Origin: Beroe ovata
Lineage: Eukaryota; Ctenophora; Nuda; Beroida; Beroidae
DNA: 64,000 nt
Assembly: GCA_946803715.1 (NCBI GenBank)
Contig: CAMPET010000141.1
Location: 88,191 to 152,190 of the forward strand
Direction: 5' to 3'
The position numbers and the translations under genes were made by a program. A model generated the notes under the pieces. That model saw only the letters and a list, made by a program, of their open reading frames with translations. It had not been told where the DNA came from and ran no database searches. Positions 10,812 to 21,962 of this stretch are shown here, piece after piece; within the stretch, counting starts at the first letter, position 1; every line of letters starts with the position of its first letter.

Positions 10812-12483
10812 TTCACGTTTCTGAAAAAAAAGGTCATGATCAAATGATGGCATATGTAAAAATAGGAACTGGTGTCTTGTATGTATGTTGGGAAGCCCTG
10901 CAAGTTTACCTAAAAACTTGTTTCCGAATAGTCCCTCTTTTACCCAGTCATCTCATTGTCATCTCGATTCTTGAATTGTTCTGTAGTGAGTATGACTATG
11001 TAGCAATGTAATGTAGCCAACCTCAAACAAGGGTATCTATAAAACTCTGTAATCACTAAAGAACGTAATAGAAAAATTTCAGCAATCTAAACAGAATCAA
11101 ATAATAATATCCCGGCACAACTCAAAACATTTTCAGTATTCGAATCATTCTGAATTCCCAATAGCAATTCAACAAAATCCGTGCAGTCAAGGCAATGCTG
11201 TGATTGTCTGTCTATGGAGATTGGAGATAAAACCGCGCGGCCAAGAAATTCTTGGCCCATTTCAATTTCTAAATCAGAGCGCGCGCCGCCGCAAAGTTAT
11301 GCAATCTTGATTTTTTATATTTATAGCAGCACAATATCGCGCGGCGCGGCATTGTGCAATGTCAATATGCAATTTCTGTAATTATAATCTTATCTGTATG
11401 TGGACATATTGTCTAATGTCTGTCATATGTTGCATTGTATTGTCAGATGTTGCCTGAACTGTTTCTCGCGCGCGCGAGAAACAGAGGTCAGATAAAATCA
11501 GGCAAGCAATCATGAATCACTGATTCACTGAGTTGTCAGATCACAGATGTTACCTCAACCTGACTGTACCTGTTTCTCGCGCGCGCGCGCCTTCATCGAG
11601 GCTAGCTGTTTCGGCCTTCGATAAAGGCGCGCGCGAGAAACAGAGGTCGGATAAAATCAGACAATGACAATCACTGAGTAGAATAGGGGCGCGCAACGTG
11701 TGTACACGTCTGTGATCTGAAAAGTCGTAAAATATAAGACCACGGAGCCGAATTGCGTACATTGTCAAATGTTAAAAATATGTATGTATCCAGGGATCAA
11801 TGGGATTTAGATCGAATATCATTATCATTGATAACTGACAACTTAACTGCTTGAAGTTGAACGCATTTGCAGTGTTAACCCAGGCCCAATGACTCATAGC
11901 CTCTTCAGTACTCGTTTGACGTAGCAGGCAAAAGTCTAAAACTCTATAATGGCAACGTCCTTGCTNCGGAGTATTTGGGTCACGCAGCGCGGGAACACCA
12001 GCGCCGCGCCGCGCAAGAAACAGTGGACAGACATATATGATATGTGATATAACATCCGGTTGTCGGACGATGCCAGACCGCTGATGCAAGCCGCGATGCA
12101 AGCGGCTTGCGAAGCGGCTTGCGTCAGCTGTCTGAGAATAAGTTTGCACCGCGCGCAACGAAATTCTCGACAGGGTCTATCATCGATCGACAAAACATCC
12201 GGAAATCACTGAGTAGAATAGGGGCGCGCAACGTGTGTCATGCGTACACTCAGCTGTGATCTGAAAAGTCGTAAAATATAAAACCACGGAGCCGAAACGT
12301 TGCGCGAACAATGTCAAATGTAAAAATATGTATGTATCCAGGGATCTATGGGATTTAGATCGATTAATATCATATTCATTGATAACTGACAACTGCTTGA
12401 ACGCATTTGCAGTGTTAACCCAGGCCCAATGACTCATAGCTTCTTCAGTACTCGTTTGACGTAGCAGGCAAAAGTATAAAACT
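10812..12483. other. Repeat-rich intergenic region between SLC9C1 and the C16orf89-family gene
   Basis: Holds the SLC9C1 5' flank (to about 11160), CG-rich tracts at 11235-11360, two GC hairpins and a direct duplication of about 300 bp, each listed separately. No coding exon was recognised. The short open frames within 11550-12440 follow the repeats. Confidence 0.6.
11461..11642. repeat. Two adjacent GC-hairpin repeat units
   Basis: Unit 1 contains a perfect 22-bp palindrome at 11461-11482: GTTTCTC, then alternating CG, then GAGAAAC. Unit 2 (11570-11642) has the same outer arms (TGTTTCTCGCGCGC and GCGCGCGAGAAACA), with inner arms CCTTCATCGA and TCGATAAAGG around a short loop. Both are followed by nearly the same flank (CAGAGGTCRGATAAAATCAG). 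A related hairpin lies at about 52796-52862. Confidence 0.8.
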
Positions 12484-12505
12484 CTATAATGGCAACGTCC
12501 TTGCT
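11669..12505. repeat. Direct duplication of about 300 bp next to a single N
   Basis: Copy 1 (11669-11965) and copy 2 (12204-12505) are nearly identical over their length, from ATCACTGAGTAGAATAGGGG to GGCAACGTCCTTGCT. Copy 1 stops exactly at an N (11966). Copy 2 continues into the last exon of the neighbouring gene, so its stop codon lies inside the duplicated segment. Between the copies lies a CG-rich repeat related to 52930-53040. This looks like an unmerged allele or contig-end overlap rather than a true tandem repeat. Confidence 0.8.
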
Positions 12506-14749
12506 AAACTGCCGATTATTCTCAGTCTTTTCTTCCTCAAGCAGACGAACAAGACGAGCAGTATGATAAGAAGTATGATAAGCCCCGGCAGAAGGGTTGT
12601 ATACTCATCTGGAATAGAATAGAAGGGCCCGTTACTTGGCAGATGGCGTAATTGATGGTTGAGAGTAAGGCAGAGCACTATGAGAGCCAGTGCAGTCATG
12701 TGCTCTGAGCAGAAATCTGATGAATGAGAGATTTTATGGCGGTTTAATTTTGATTAATGTTGACATAGACAATGTTCTACATTCCGACAAGTCATTCATC
12801 GCGAGATCATCATATAAAAACACAAATCACAATCGGAAACCCACCGTCGATAAGTTCATCAGCCAAGATTTTCCGTCCGATATGTTTCGTTTCTTCCTGT
12901 AGTTCTTCAGTTGTCTTCGATTCATCATTGTAACAACCCGTCGGCTGGTGCCACAGCAAGAGTAGCTCTCGTATGCTTGTTTGATGAAACTCCTCAAAGT
13001 TGTACATTTGACCAACAAATACCATCTCCAGAAACAAGTCATATCTGAAGCGTATTTCGGTGGCAATTGCTTCTCAATACATCCAGTATCCACTCATTGA
13101 CGACTATAGAAACAAAGGTTCTTACCTTCCCGAGTTAAGAACAGAAGGCATTCTTCTGTAAGTTTTGAGGACGAACTTCTCAATAAGCTGATCGAGTGTA
13201 GTAGCATTAGCCTCGCAAAGTCCCGCCAGTTGTCGATCACACCCATGCATCTGTCAAAGTTCACAGTTACTATGGTAACTATGGCGACAGCGAAATTGAA
13301 ATGTGCTACTTATTCTGTATTTGTTCTGTGAGTCAGCGTTTCTCCAAACTGACACAAATTTGACCAGTCTCTGACCATAGTATTGTATTGGTCATTGCGT
13401 CATACCTTCCGGCCGTTGTGACGTGATGTGCCATCATTGATCATATTTATCATGACAGTGCATGAATTCTACAACTTCGTTAAAAAATACATACGTAACC
13501 TTCAAGAGAACGCGTGTCGATCGCGCGTTACAGAAGACATCGCGCATTGTTGGAGACTTGCCTCAGCTAGAAGAAAGAAGAGAAGCTGATGGGTTAGCTG
13601 ATAGTCTTCCGATCGATCGTTGGTCATCTGCTTGAAACATTTCTGGGATAGCTGACACTTCTTCGTATCTAACAAGTGTGTGTTAGCATACATTGGATCG
13701 TATCATTGCATAATTAGTAATCAAAGTGATATGATCATGGCACACTGCTGAGTCTACCATACTGAATAAAGAGGAACTTTAATAAGCCTGAACAATACAA
13801 GATAGCTCGCTGTGTGAAATACCTTGAGACCCCAGTATCTCCACCATACAGCTATCACTATCGCCCTCGTTGTATGTCATCTTGTAGCGACTGGGTGGCG
13901 CCTCGTGGCCGGGGCCCCGCGACGACAAGTGACGGGGGGAGGGGAACATGTCTGATATGCGGTATACACGGGATATGAGCGGTAAAAACGTCTCGTAGTA
14001 CCTGTAAGAGAGGGAGAGAGTGATGCTTACTAATTCATGATGATGTCCGCCAAAACAGATCTACCTAGACGAATCTCAATTTGAATCCTAGTGATACATA
14101 TTCAGGAGACAAGCTTATAGTTACTTAGTCGTCTTAATAGTAAATGCCTCAATTTGTCAATAAAATTTCCATATAATAGGTGAACGATCACTCGCTACAA
14201 TTTAAATATATATGAGAACACGCCATTCGTTTCATAAACATCAATTAATGGTGCTCTGAATTATGTCGCGAAATTCACAAACAAATGTCAACACTTATGT
14301 TTTATAGTATTCCCAGACATTTATAAATTGAGGAAGTGTGATTTCTGCGATATTTGCTGTCAGATTTTGAGTGCGCACGAGTGATGTTAGGTATTCAAAT
14401 GTGGTATTCAAATGTGGATTTGAACTTTAGAACTATCATGAAACTGTAATCAACAACTCACGAGTTTTTCTTGGAAGTTTTATCGAAAGCAATGTCCACC
14501 AGATTGTTCAATTTTTCCTGGAGTATCACGAGTCGTGTGGTTATATCAGTTGGTCGGGTCTGGAGCATGGCGTCTCTGACTGATGTGTCAATTTCACCTG
14601 ATGCAATTTGATTTATAATTCGTGTCCCAACATAGCACGCACTATCTTGCCACAACGCACATCAACCACTTCACCGGTCAACATTCTCTGTTTGTGTGTG
14701 ACTGTGTTTGTGTTTGTGTATGTGTGTGACCGTGTTTGTGTATGTGTTT

Positions 14750-14783
<34 letters not shown>

Positions 14784-15382
14784 NTGTGTGTGTGTGTGTG
14801 TGTGTGTCTGTGCCTGTGTCTGTATGTGTTGGGGAGAGGGATGAAATGACAAATTTGAGAGATGGTATGAAAGATTTAAATATACCTATGTTGCTCGGGC
14901 TGCTATGATTGGCTGACATATTATAACATCCACTTTATCTAATCTAAAAGCGAAATAGTGGCTCTAATCCTCCATGAAAGTCTAAATAGAAATTTGATAA
15001 CTCTCAACTTTCCCACGACTCGCGATTAAGGTGACCACAGATGACGGTTACCTAGTACCAGATAAAATAATTGGTTGATATAAAGATATCACTCACCTGT
15101 GACAGATATCAGATAATCTTACGAAATTATGAATCGGATCGGATAAATAGCTTTGATTTTCAAATCACATTATTTTTTCCTGTTACCTTGCGCTACTCGT
15201 AAACTGAAGAGAAAATCTACAATGAGGAGGTTGTGGTGAGCTTTAGCCCATCCAATGATGTCATGAATAGCGGATATCGTCACTCTGACGTCACTGTACC
15301 CGTCATCTCTGGATTGTGGCGGAGCAGAGTAGCATGTGACACTCAGTAAGAATAGGAGATACAGTGGCAACGGCAGCATCAT
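12484..15382 (-). CDS. C16orf89 / UPF0764 (DUF4735) family protein with a C-terminal membrane anchor
   Basis: Seven exons join in phase: 15187-15382, 14462-14645, 13823-14001, 13532-13668, 13127-13250, 12845-13069 and 12484-12716, giving about 425 residues. Exon 1 encodes a clear signal peptide (MMLPLPLYLLFLLSVTCYSA). Family landmarks read from memory are SDSCMVEILGSQ, CQLSQKCFKQM, YQLTHQLLFFLLAEA, YDLFLEMVFVG followed by WHQPTGCY, and CSEHMTALALIVL. Human C16orf89 is a secreted, thyroid-enriched protein of unknown function. Unusually, this product ends with a strong membrane helix (LLPGLIILLIILLVLFVCL) followed by Lys/Arg, implying a type I membrane protein. The acceptors of exon 2 (14645) and exon 6 (13069) are pyrimidine-poor and were chosen for phase; the strong TATAG acceptor near 13115 does not keep frame. 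The last seven codons lie within the duplicated segment. Confidence 0.78.
14694..14830. repeat. (TG)n microsatellite with one N
   Basis: Imperfect then nearly pure TG repeats with an N at 14784. It lies in intron 1 of the minus-strand C16orf89-family gene, so the transcript carries (CA)n shortly upstream of exon 2. Confidence 0.95.
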
Positions 15383-15704
15383 CGAAACTTCGTCACTTCA
15401 TTGAGTGCAGTAGAGCTGTTGTGTACTCCATCTATCATCCTTACTGTAAGAGGGGAGATATTTTGAGGAATGTGCATTAAATGTCTCAACGAATGTGCGT
15501 ACTTCGACAGGAAATGTCTTCATTGTCTCTCGATAGCTCAACATCATAAATCGTGAGTAAAACACTCTTATTCGGGCAAAGAACACGAAATGACTGTCAT
15601 TGATAAAAATTATATTTAAAACCTAATGAAATAAGCCACACAAACATCATGTCAATCCATGTCAAACACCACGTCAATCCATGTTAGAAGGTAGCCACCG
15701 TCGC
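15383..15704. other. Spacer between SLC37A4 and the C16orf89-family gene
   Basis: About 320 bp between two minus-strand genes. No acceptor-like CAG lies close to the downstream ATG, and no other feature was recognised. Confidence 0.4.
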
Positions 15705-17414
15705 TCACCCTGTTTTTTCCTTGTACCTCTTGTCGACAGCTGTCAACGCAAGGAAACACAGAAAAGCTACTGGAAGAACACACGCTACAATCCCAAAACC
15801 ATCGGCGATCGCGTGGTTTGAATAAAACCAGGCCAGTGGGGAACCAGCACAAAATGCACCAGTTTGAGACGCGATTACCAAGTAAGCTGTCAAAATCCCA
15901 CTGAACTCCGACTTCACGTATTCCCGAGCCATCAGACCAAACATGGCAATCACACCAAATGCCCCAAAACCAAAAGTGAACGCACAAACCCTACATCCGA
16001 TGTCGGAATGAGAGTATACTTGGAAGAGGAATGCCGAGATGGATGCGATGGCACAGCAAAAAGCAGCGGGGAATGCTCGCGGACTGGCTGTTGTCGGCAC
16101 TCTCTGAGCGATGTAATCAGCCACTACGCCACTGAACATGGAGCCACAAAACCCGCCGATCTCGTAAACACTGACAATACTGCCAGCAGTGAGTGTGTCA
16201 GTGCGAAGTGTCTCCATGAAGAACAGCTGTCCCCACGTTGACATGGTAATGATGGCAAAAGTAAGAATGCAGTAGGAAATCGCTACCAGAGTCATAAACT
16301 TGTTGAACAACATGCCCCACTCCCATTTCCCACCATCTGCAGTGTTTTCACCAGTGCTTTTAACATCGGAAGTATTGTCATGTTTCGGTAGTATTGTCAT
16401 CAGGATGAAACCTGAGGGTATTGTGACTTACACTTTCATAGTTTTGATATCTAGCATCAATGATGTGAAGAATGCCTAAAAATGCGATCTTGGATTGGCT
16501 ACAAGCTACAGTTATTCGTCAATCAGTTAACAGGTATACTTTTTACTAATTGTTAGGACCAACAATACACACGGCTGTACCTATAGTTATGTTTATGAGT
16601 CCGATAGAAATCAGACTCATTTTCCACGACGAAATTGAGACAAGGAGGTCAACAAACACGGGGCATAACGTGGATCCCATGTTCATGCTAGTGACCAGGA
16701 TTGACCAAATTGTACCTGAAACATACGCAATTATAGTTCCAACTTGCTAAATTGAGTCGGGAACAATGACGTCGAATCTCCAGCCGCACGGAAATTGGAG
16801 CGAGATCCACACGTTTTTACCTCTCTTGTTCTCAGGAAATGTGTCCACCACTATTTTACCAATGGGAGGCCAGCACATGCCACAAAACAGCCCATTGAGT
16901 CCCCACAGAACCCACAATATATGAACCATACCGAGCGAACCTGCAGCAATGATTGAGTCTTTTTCCGCCCACAGAACCCGAATTTAGGAAGATTCCAGGA
17001 ATACGTGCTATGAAGGCATGATTATAATACCACTAACCGGCAAGCAGGTTAACAGCGCCAACTCCACTGATCCCAATAGCCAGGAGTGTTCTTGGTGCGG
17101 ACCAAGTGGTAACGATGTTACTCTGAAACAAGTGATGGAGAGGGATCAATTGAAAAAATCATTAGATGATTAAAAGGGATCAAATGTTGTGAAAGACTAT
17201 AGATGATTATCAAATGACTTGATGAATGAGCAATGATTACCGATAGTTTAGAGATGAGGTAACACGCTGTAAATGCGCTCTGAGACGCACCCAGGTCACC
17301 CTTGGTGAACCCCTCTGTGAGCAAGTGAGGGGCTAGGAATACGATGTTTTTCCGCGAAATGTACGACAGAAGATATGTTGTATAGAGAAGAGATACTATC
17401 ACAACACCGCCCAT
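15705..17414 (-). CDS. SLC37A4: Glucose-6-phosphate/phosphate antiporter-like transporter (SLC37 family)
   Basis: Five exons join in phase (17241-17414, 17038-17122, 16821-16940, 16581-16715, 15705-16411), giving 406 residues; human SLC37A4 has 429. It is a major-facilitator protein. Recognisable blocks are YISRKNIVFLAPHL and DLGASQSAFTACYLISK in the first half, WVLWGLNGLFCGMCWPPIGK (the most conserved SLC37 segment), SILVTSMNMGSTLCPV, then STWGQLFFMETL and YEIGGFCGSMFSGVVADYIAQ in the second half. The family exchanges glucose-6-phosphate for phosphate across the ER membrane, feeding luminal glucose-6-phosphatase. The alignment favours A4 over A1-A3. The tail ends in basic residues (DKRYKEKTG) but is not a canonical KKxx signal. 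It lies 322 bp upstream of the C16orf89-family gene on the same strand. Confidence 0.85.
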
Positions 17415-17710
17415 GATGGTATCCCACTAGGCCACTAGGTATCCGATTTATTTACTGCCAAGTGTCGGTTCTATTCTGCTGATTTGCTTGTATTCAGTGG
17501 ACTTTTTCCTTTCTATATGAGCAACATGGGAACCTAACACAGATAAACTGTCATTTATAAACTCTGTCCAAATTGTATTTGGATATACACTTGTTTAACT
17601 ATAATTATACGTGTTGTGAGAAATAGGTACAAATCTTGTAAGGAGTGTCCGCGTCTCCATTAGGATATAGTGGGACGCTGTGTCGTCACACGCACGTGTT
17701 ATATCACGCG

Positions 17711-17723
17711 TGACGTCACGTGA
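17711..17723. promoter_or_regulatory. CRE/E-box composite palindrome
   Basis: TGACGTCACGTGA combines a perfect CREB/ATF site (TGACGTCA) with an overlapping TCACGTGA E-box, about 300 bp upstream of SLC37A4. CREB control would fit a gluconeogenic transporter. Only the motif match is seen. Confidence 0.4.
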
Positions 17724-18124
17724 TGTTGTCATGGAAACAACCTAACTTAGTACCTTGGCACACACATCACATACTGATATGAACCCGACACTTGTGTGAA
17801 ACTCACGCGCTTTGCGTGGCATATGAGAACATATAGTGTCGTTATGGAAACACAACACATACTCAGTGAGTTACTGATTTCTACTTGATAGAAACATGGT
17901 GTTACCATCGTAATAGCAATGATCTTTGTCTTCTCTCCATCACTCTCTCTCTCAAACTTCTTATTGAGTTCTCAACAATATTACAAATCCAATGCATACC
18001 TCTTATTATAAATCAGATATATCTGTGTTATATCATCCAACGTGGCATGTCACATTTCAGTTCTCTTTTACATGTAGGATGGGGCAACATGCACATTAGT
18101 GACTATCATAACCATCAACCCCCA

Positions 18125-18195
18125 TGTGTGTGTGTGTGTGTGTCTGTGTGTCTGTGTGTGTGTGTCTGTGTGTGTGTGTGTGTTTGTGTGTTTGT
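18125..18195. repeat. (TG)n microsatellite
   Basis: TG repeat with TC and TT interruptions, between SLC37A4 and the small acidic protein gene. Confidence 0.95.
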
Positions 18196-18539
18196 ACGTG
18201 TTAACATGAGTCTGAACACATATAGTAGGGAATATGGATATAGGGGGCACATAGTTGGGAGTTCATTAGTTGCTGAGAGGCGGCGTTGATGCACAATTGT
18301 TGTGTAGGATTTTATCATTGCTGATCCTCATTAGATTATCAAATTTGTTCATTGCTCATTTTCTCTTAGTCTTATCTTACAGTTCCTATCCCATGCAGTT
18401 ATTGTTGCTTTGTCGTTATAAGAAATATTTGAATATGATTGCTTGATATGATAATTGAAGATTTTACCCGAAGTTGACATTCAAAATTTAATTATGCACT
18501 AAATTCAATACTGTAGTAGCTGCACAGTGCACACATATA

Positions 18540-18869
18540 ATGGGAGCGTGTGAGAGTAAGCAAAATCTCGAGAGTAAAGTGGGTTCAAAAGACGAGCCAG
18601 TGAAAGGCGCCGATACTGGCGTGGAAAATGGCGGACTTGACGAGGCGCCACATGCCGAAACAACAGAGCCGACAGCGCCACCAGCTGACGACAAGCCAGC
18701 AGAGGATCCTGTAGACCCATTAGCAGCGCAAGTAGAAGAACCGGCGCCATTAGCGCTAGAAGGAGAGGCGGCGCAAGAAGCGGCGCCAGAAGGAGAGGCG
18801 GCGCTAGAGGGAGAGGCGGCGCTAGAGGCAGCGCCGGGGGCCGAGGACGGTGGGGAAGGGGGAGAGTAG
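18540..18869 (+). CDS. Small acidic, probably N-myristoylated protein (BASP1/GAP-43-like in style)
   Basis: Single-exon frame of 109 residues. It starts MGACESKQ, which fits N-myristoylation (Gly2, Ser6, Lys7) with a palmitoylatable Cys4. The rest is low-complexity Ala/Glu/Pro with no hydrophobic core. From about residue 73 it becomes repeats based on (A/L)EGEAA. This resembles membrane-associated BASP1/MARCKS-type proteins in lipid signal and composition, but similarity in low-complexity sequence is weak evidence of homology. GC content is well above its flanks. There is no intron, and no polyadenylation signal was identified with certainty. Confidence 0.55.
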   Translation: MGACESKQNLESKVGSKDEPVKGADTGVENGGLDEAPHAETTEPTAPPADDKPAEDPVDPLAAQVEEPAPLALEGEAAQEAAPEGEAALEGEAALEAAPGAEDGGEGGE

Positions 18870-19506
18870 TTGAGAATTGAGATGCAATTGAGATTGAGGT
18901 GTCTTTTATACGGTGATGTAGAAAATAGGTGAGAATGCTAGGATCTGGGTTGAGTTCTACAGAGAATAGGAAAGGAGACTATATAGCGCAGTTGCTGATC
19001 AGTGGTGAAGTCAGGACCTGATAATTCACCGATAATGCATCAACACTCAATAGTCGGTATTTCCTAATCCTTTCAAGATACAAATAGTTGTTTGTCAAAC
19101 TTTTCACTCTTTCTAGGTAACGAATATCTTGTTGCTTTTTTGACAATTTGCGTTCCTTGATTCAGAGTTTTCAGTAGATTGAAAAGTGATCAATTTATTC
19201 ATTGGTTTTTGAAAATGAAAGTAACAGCAGTCAGCACTCGCGATGATTTAGAGTAGATTGTGGTCACGACCCTTAGGGGAGCTGACGATATTCCGAAAGG
19301 TTATGAGATCTCTAAGCTATAGAATGTTATGAACGAGATATTTGAGCATTGAGCAAGAAGAAGACCGAGAGATTTCCAGCGTGAAATAGTCTGTACAATA
19401 TACACGATATATACACATTCATAAAATATAGACACATACCTAGAGAAATACCAAAAACAAGATTAAGTATTTACTCAATGTTATCATAATGTGTGTATCT
19501 CCCATT
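18870..19506. other. Convergent intergenic region
   Basis: Between the ends of the small acidic protein gene (plus) and DNAAF4 (minus). AT-rich; no gene or repeat recognised. Confidence 0.4.
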
Positions 19507-21962
19507 TCATGACGCCACGGTTACATTGGGCATTTCGACAGTGTTATTCTTATCGGATAGCTGTGACAAAAGTGTCTGAACGTCAGACTTCAGGCTGTCG
19601 TCTTCTGGTGACAACTTGGAAGCTAACTCGTAGTCGACCAATGCTGAAACAGGGTTGTATCAGGATGAAAATTTGTCTCACTAACGATTTCCCAGATATA
19701 ATAAGAATAGAAACATGAATCAAACTGCCTCCACAGTCCACATATATCAACTTCATGATACATTGTCATAGTTTAGCGCTGTTTGTTCAGCATAATGTAT
19801 CCAATTCTGCCTATAGTGTAACAATACAAGGGCATTTCCACATCATGTAGTACTGCAATAATGATCAGGTTAGCTCGTATTGGTGAGCGAGTGTGTGTAT
19901 GTTTGTGGATAGCAAGAACAGTCATAATAAACATGTATTGCTGCTGAACTTGTCTGACGGCCTCTTGCCGCACTACACAGCATCATGCGGACTATACCTT
20001 TATCAAGCAGTCCCAGTTGACAGAAAGCCGAGCCACGTTTAGCCAGAGTTCTAACTCGTGAGAGACGGTTAGCTTCTACCGGTGGAGTGAGCAGGTCCAT
20101 TGCACGAGTGCAGTCCGTGATTGCATCTTCAAACAGGTTCAGGATGATGTAACACGAAGCTCTGAGGAAGAGAATATGATCCGTTGAATACATCATGTCT
20201 AGAATACGAATCATGCGACATTATGTCTCGTTACAATGGTGTAACACCGCATCCTTGCCCCCGCAACTCACCGGTTAATGTACAGTTTCGGGAGGAAGGG
20301 AGAAATTTTAATAGCTTCAGAATATGCATTGACGGCTGAGGGGAAGTTGCCCATCTTGTAAAATGCCCTGAACGAGAAAATGATATAAGTCATGTCGATA
20401 AATTGACTTTAAGCAGAAAAAAACACCATAGACAAAAGACACTGACCCTGCCTTGTCTGACAGCCACATTGGATTCCTCTCATCATCCTTAGTGTCGGTG
20501 TCGGCAGAATCAACAGGTTTCACAACTGTCTGTGCTCTCACATTCTTCTCGATCCACTGAAAAATGAACATTCTCATTGCATTCAACAAAAATGGATTAC
20601 TGTATTCGCTCTCGGTTCAGTTTTTTTAGGAAAACAGCATCCCGCAGTATCAAAACCTATTCACCCTCCAATGATAAGAGGGCAAACAGATTCTGATATC
20701 AACTCACAGCTTCCTCCTCGGCAGCTAAGGATTCCCTTGCGGCAGATGGGAAATAACGAGGAGAGAATGTAACAGCAATCTCAGTTGCTTTTCGAGGACC
20801 GTCTGACCACAATATTTCATTCTTCTTGTTTTCAGGTTTGGATCCTTTCCTTGCATCTGCCTTACCGTCTGGCTTGAGAGGATTTGCCAAATTGTGTTTG
20901 ATTTTTTCAAATTTCCTCGCCCTTTCCTCAGCTGCTGAAAGGGGTTTGGTGCCATTTTCCTCATGCTTCTTTCCGATGATAGCTTCTTCCACGATTTCTA
21001 CAGTTCTCCCCTCTTCTTCATTCCCTAGATTTGAAATAAAGTTTAGCATCATCAAACGTAATGCTGGTAAAATTCAACCTCAATGTTCTAATTAATTTCT
21101 GAAAATACCAGGTTGTTTGGTGACTTCAATAGATTGAAGATACTGCCTCTCCTTAGTAGTATCATCCAGACTTTGCCATTCATCCATTTCCTGAGCCACT
21201 CTGTCTCTTTCTGATTGCTTCACTGATTCAATCCGATCTTTTTCATTTGACTCTTGCTGAGAAACACATATAATAATATTAATTTCATGATTTAATTTGT
21301 ACACTGTACAGTACTTCAACTAAATTTATTTCTCTAGTTACATACATCCATGGCAGTTCTCAATGCTATCTTATTCTGTTCAGCTTTCACTTGTTTCTTT
21401 TTCTCAGCATCACTCTGCACCTTTTTTTCATGGTAATCAAATGCCTGAGCCACCAAATCTCTCCTGTTGTTGCAGGCATTATGTTTGAGAACTAACTAAT
21501 TAAGAAATTAATGGAAGTTAGGAAGCAATTCAGAGTGATGATGATCCATATTGACCTCTTGGAGACGTCTTTTGCTTCAGGGTTTATAACTTCACCCCAA
21601 ACTGATGGCACTTGTTTAACTAAATGAAACTTTATCGTGTTCTCCTCAAATACAATCCTTGTTTTGCTATCATCAATCTCATATTTAAGGTGGATTTCAA
21701 AGAAAAATGGACTGTAATTAGCCTGCAAGAAATGTTTGTAACAGGCTGGTAAGTGATTGCTTACCAAGATTACAACAATATATCATGTCTTATGATTATA
21801 ATCAATCATTCCTGAAAAAGAACACTCATATAGTTTTACCTTAACATAAAGGGGAGTGACCATAATATCAATGTTGGTAGATTTTATCCCCTTCTGTGGC
21901 ACAACAATTTCAAGTTTACTTTCAGACTCATCCCACTCGAATTCCTTGATTATAATAGGCAT
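19507..21962 (-). CDS. DNAAF4: Dynein axonemal assembly factor 4 (DYX1C1 homologue)
   Basis: Nine exons join in phase: 21840-21962, 21556-21722, 21346-21463, 21109-21256, 20708-21024, 20447-20556, 20272-20367, 19998-20161 and 19507-19643, giving about 459 residues (human 420). An N-terminal CS/p23-like domain starts MPIIIKEFEWDES and continues through FEIHLKYEI. A charged coiled coil follows (EKKKQVKAEQNKI...RVAQEMDEWQS), then the family signature SPRYFPSAARESLAAEEEA. The TPR region is introduced by NPMWLSDKAG and contains FYKMGNFPSAVNAYSEAIK, ASCYIILNLFEDAITDCTRAM and KRGSAFCQLGLLDKG. DNAAF4 works with HSP90/HSP70 co-chaperones in the cytoplasm to preassemble outer and inner dynein arms. Its presence implies motile cilia or flagella. 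Confidence 0.92.

Larger units (their letters stand above)
17415..18539. other. Divergent intergenic region with cAMP-response and E-box-like palindromes
   Basis: Lies between the SLC37A4 start (minus) and the start of the small acidic protein (plus). Around 17700-17740 it has overlapping TGACGTCA (CRE palindrome) and TCACGTGA (E-box palindrome), then GTTGTCATGGAAAC, which loosely resembles an RFX X-box. A TG microsatellite occupies about 18125-18195. The regulatory role is inferred from motif content only. Confidence 0.45.

Noticed and set aside
10809-10853. Upstream ATG of SLC9C1 at 10853
   Set aside because: The 14 extra codons translate the pyrimidine tract of a strong splice acceptor; the ATG at 10811 is preferred.
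11550-12440. Overlapping minus-strand frames in the repeats
   Set aside because: The same peptides recur in both duplicate copies and include N; they follow the repeat, not a gene.
12484-12699. Separate small membrane protein gene starting at ATG 12699
   Set aside because: The segment is preceded by an in-phase acceptor at 12716 and completes the conserved CSEHMTALAL block of the C16orf89 family, so it is the last exon.
14608-14919. Open frames of Cys-Val or His-Thr repeats
   Set aside because: Direct translation of the TG/CA microsatellite.
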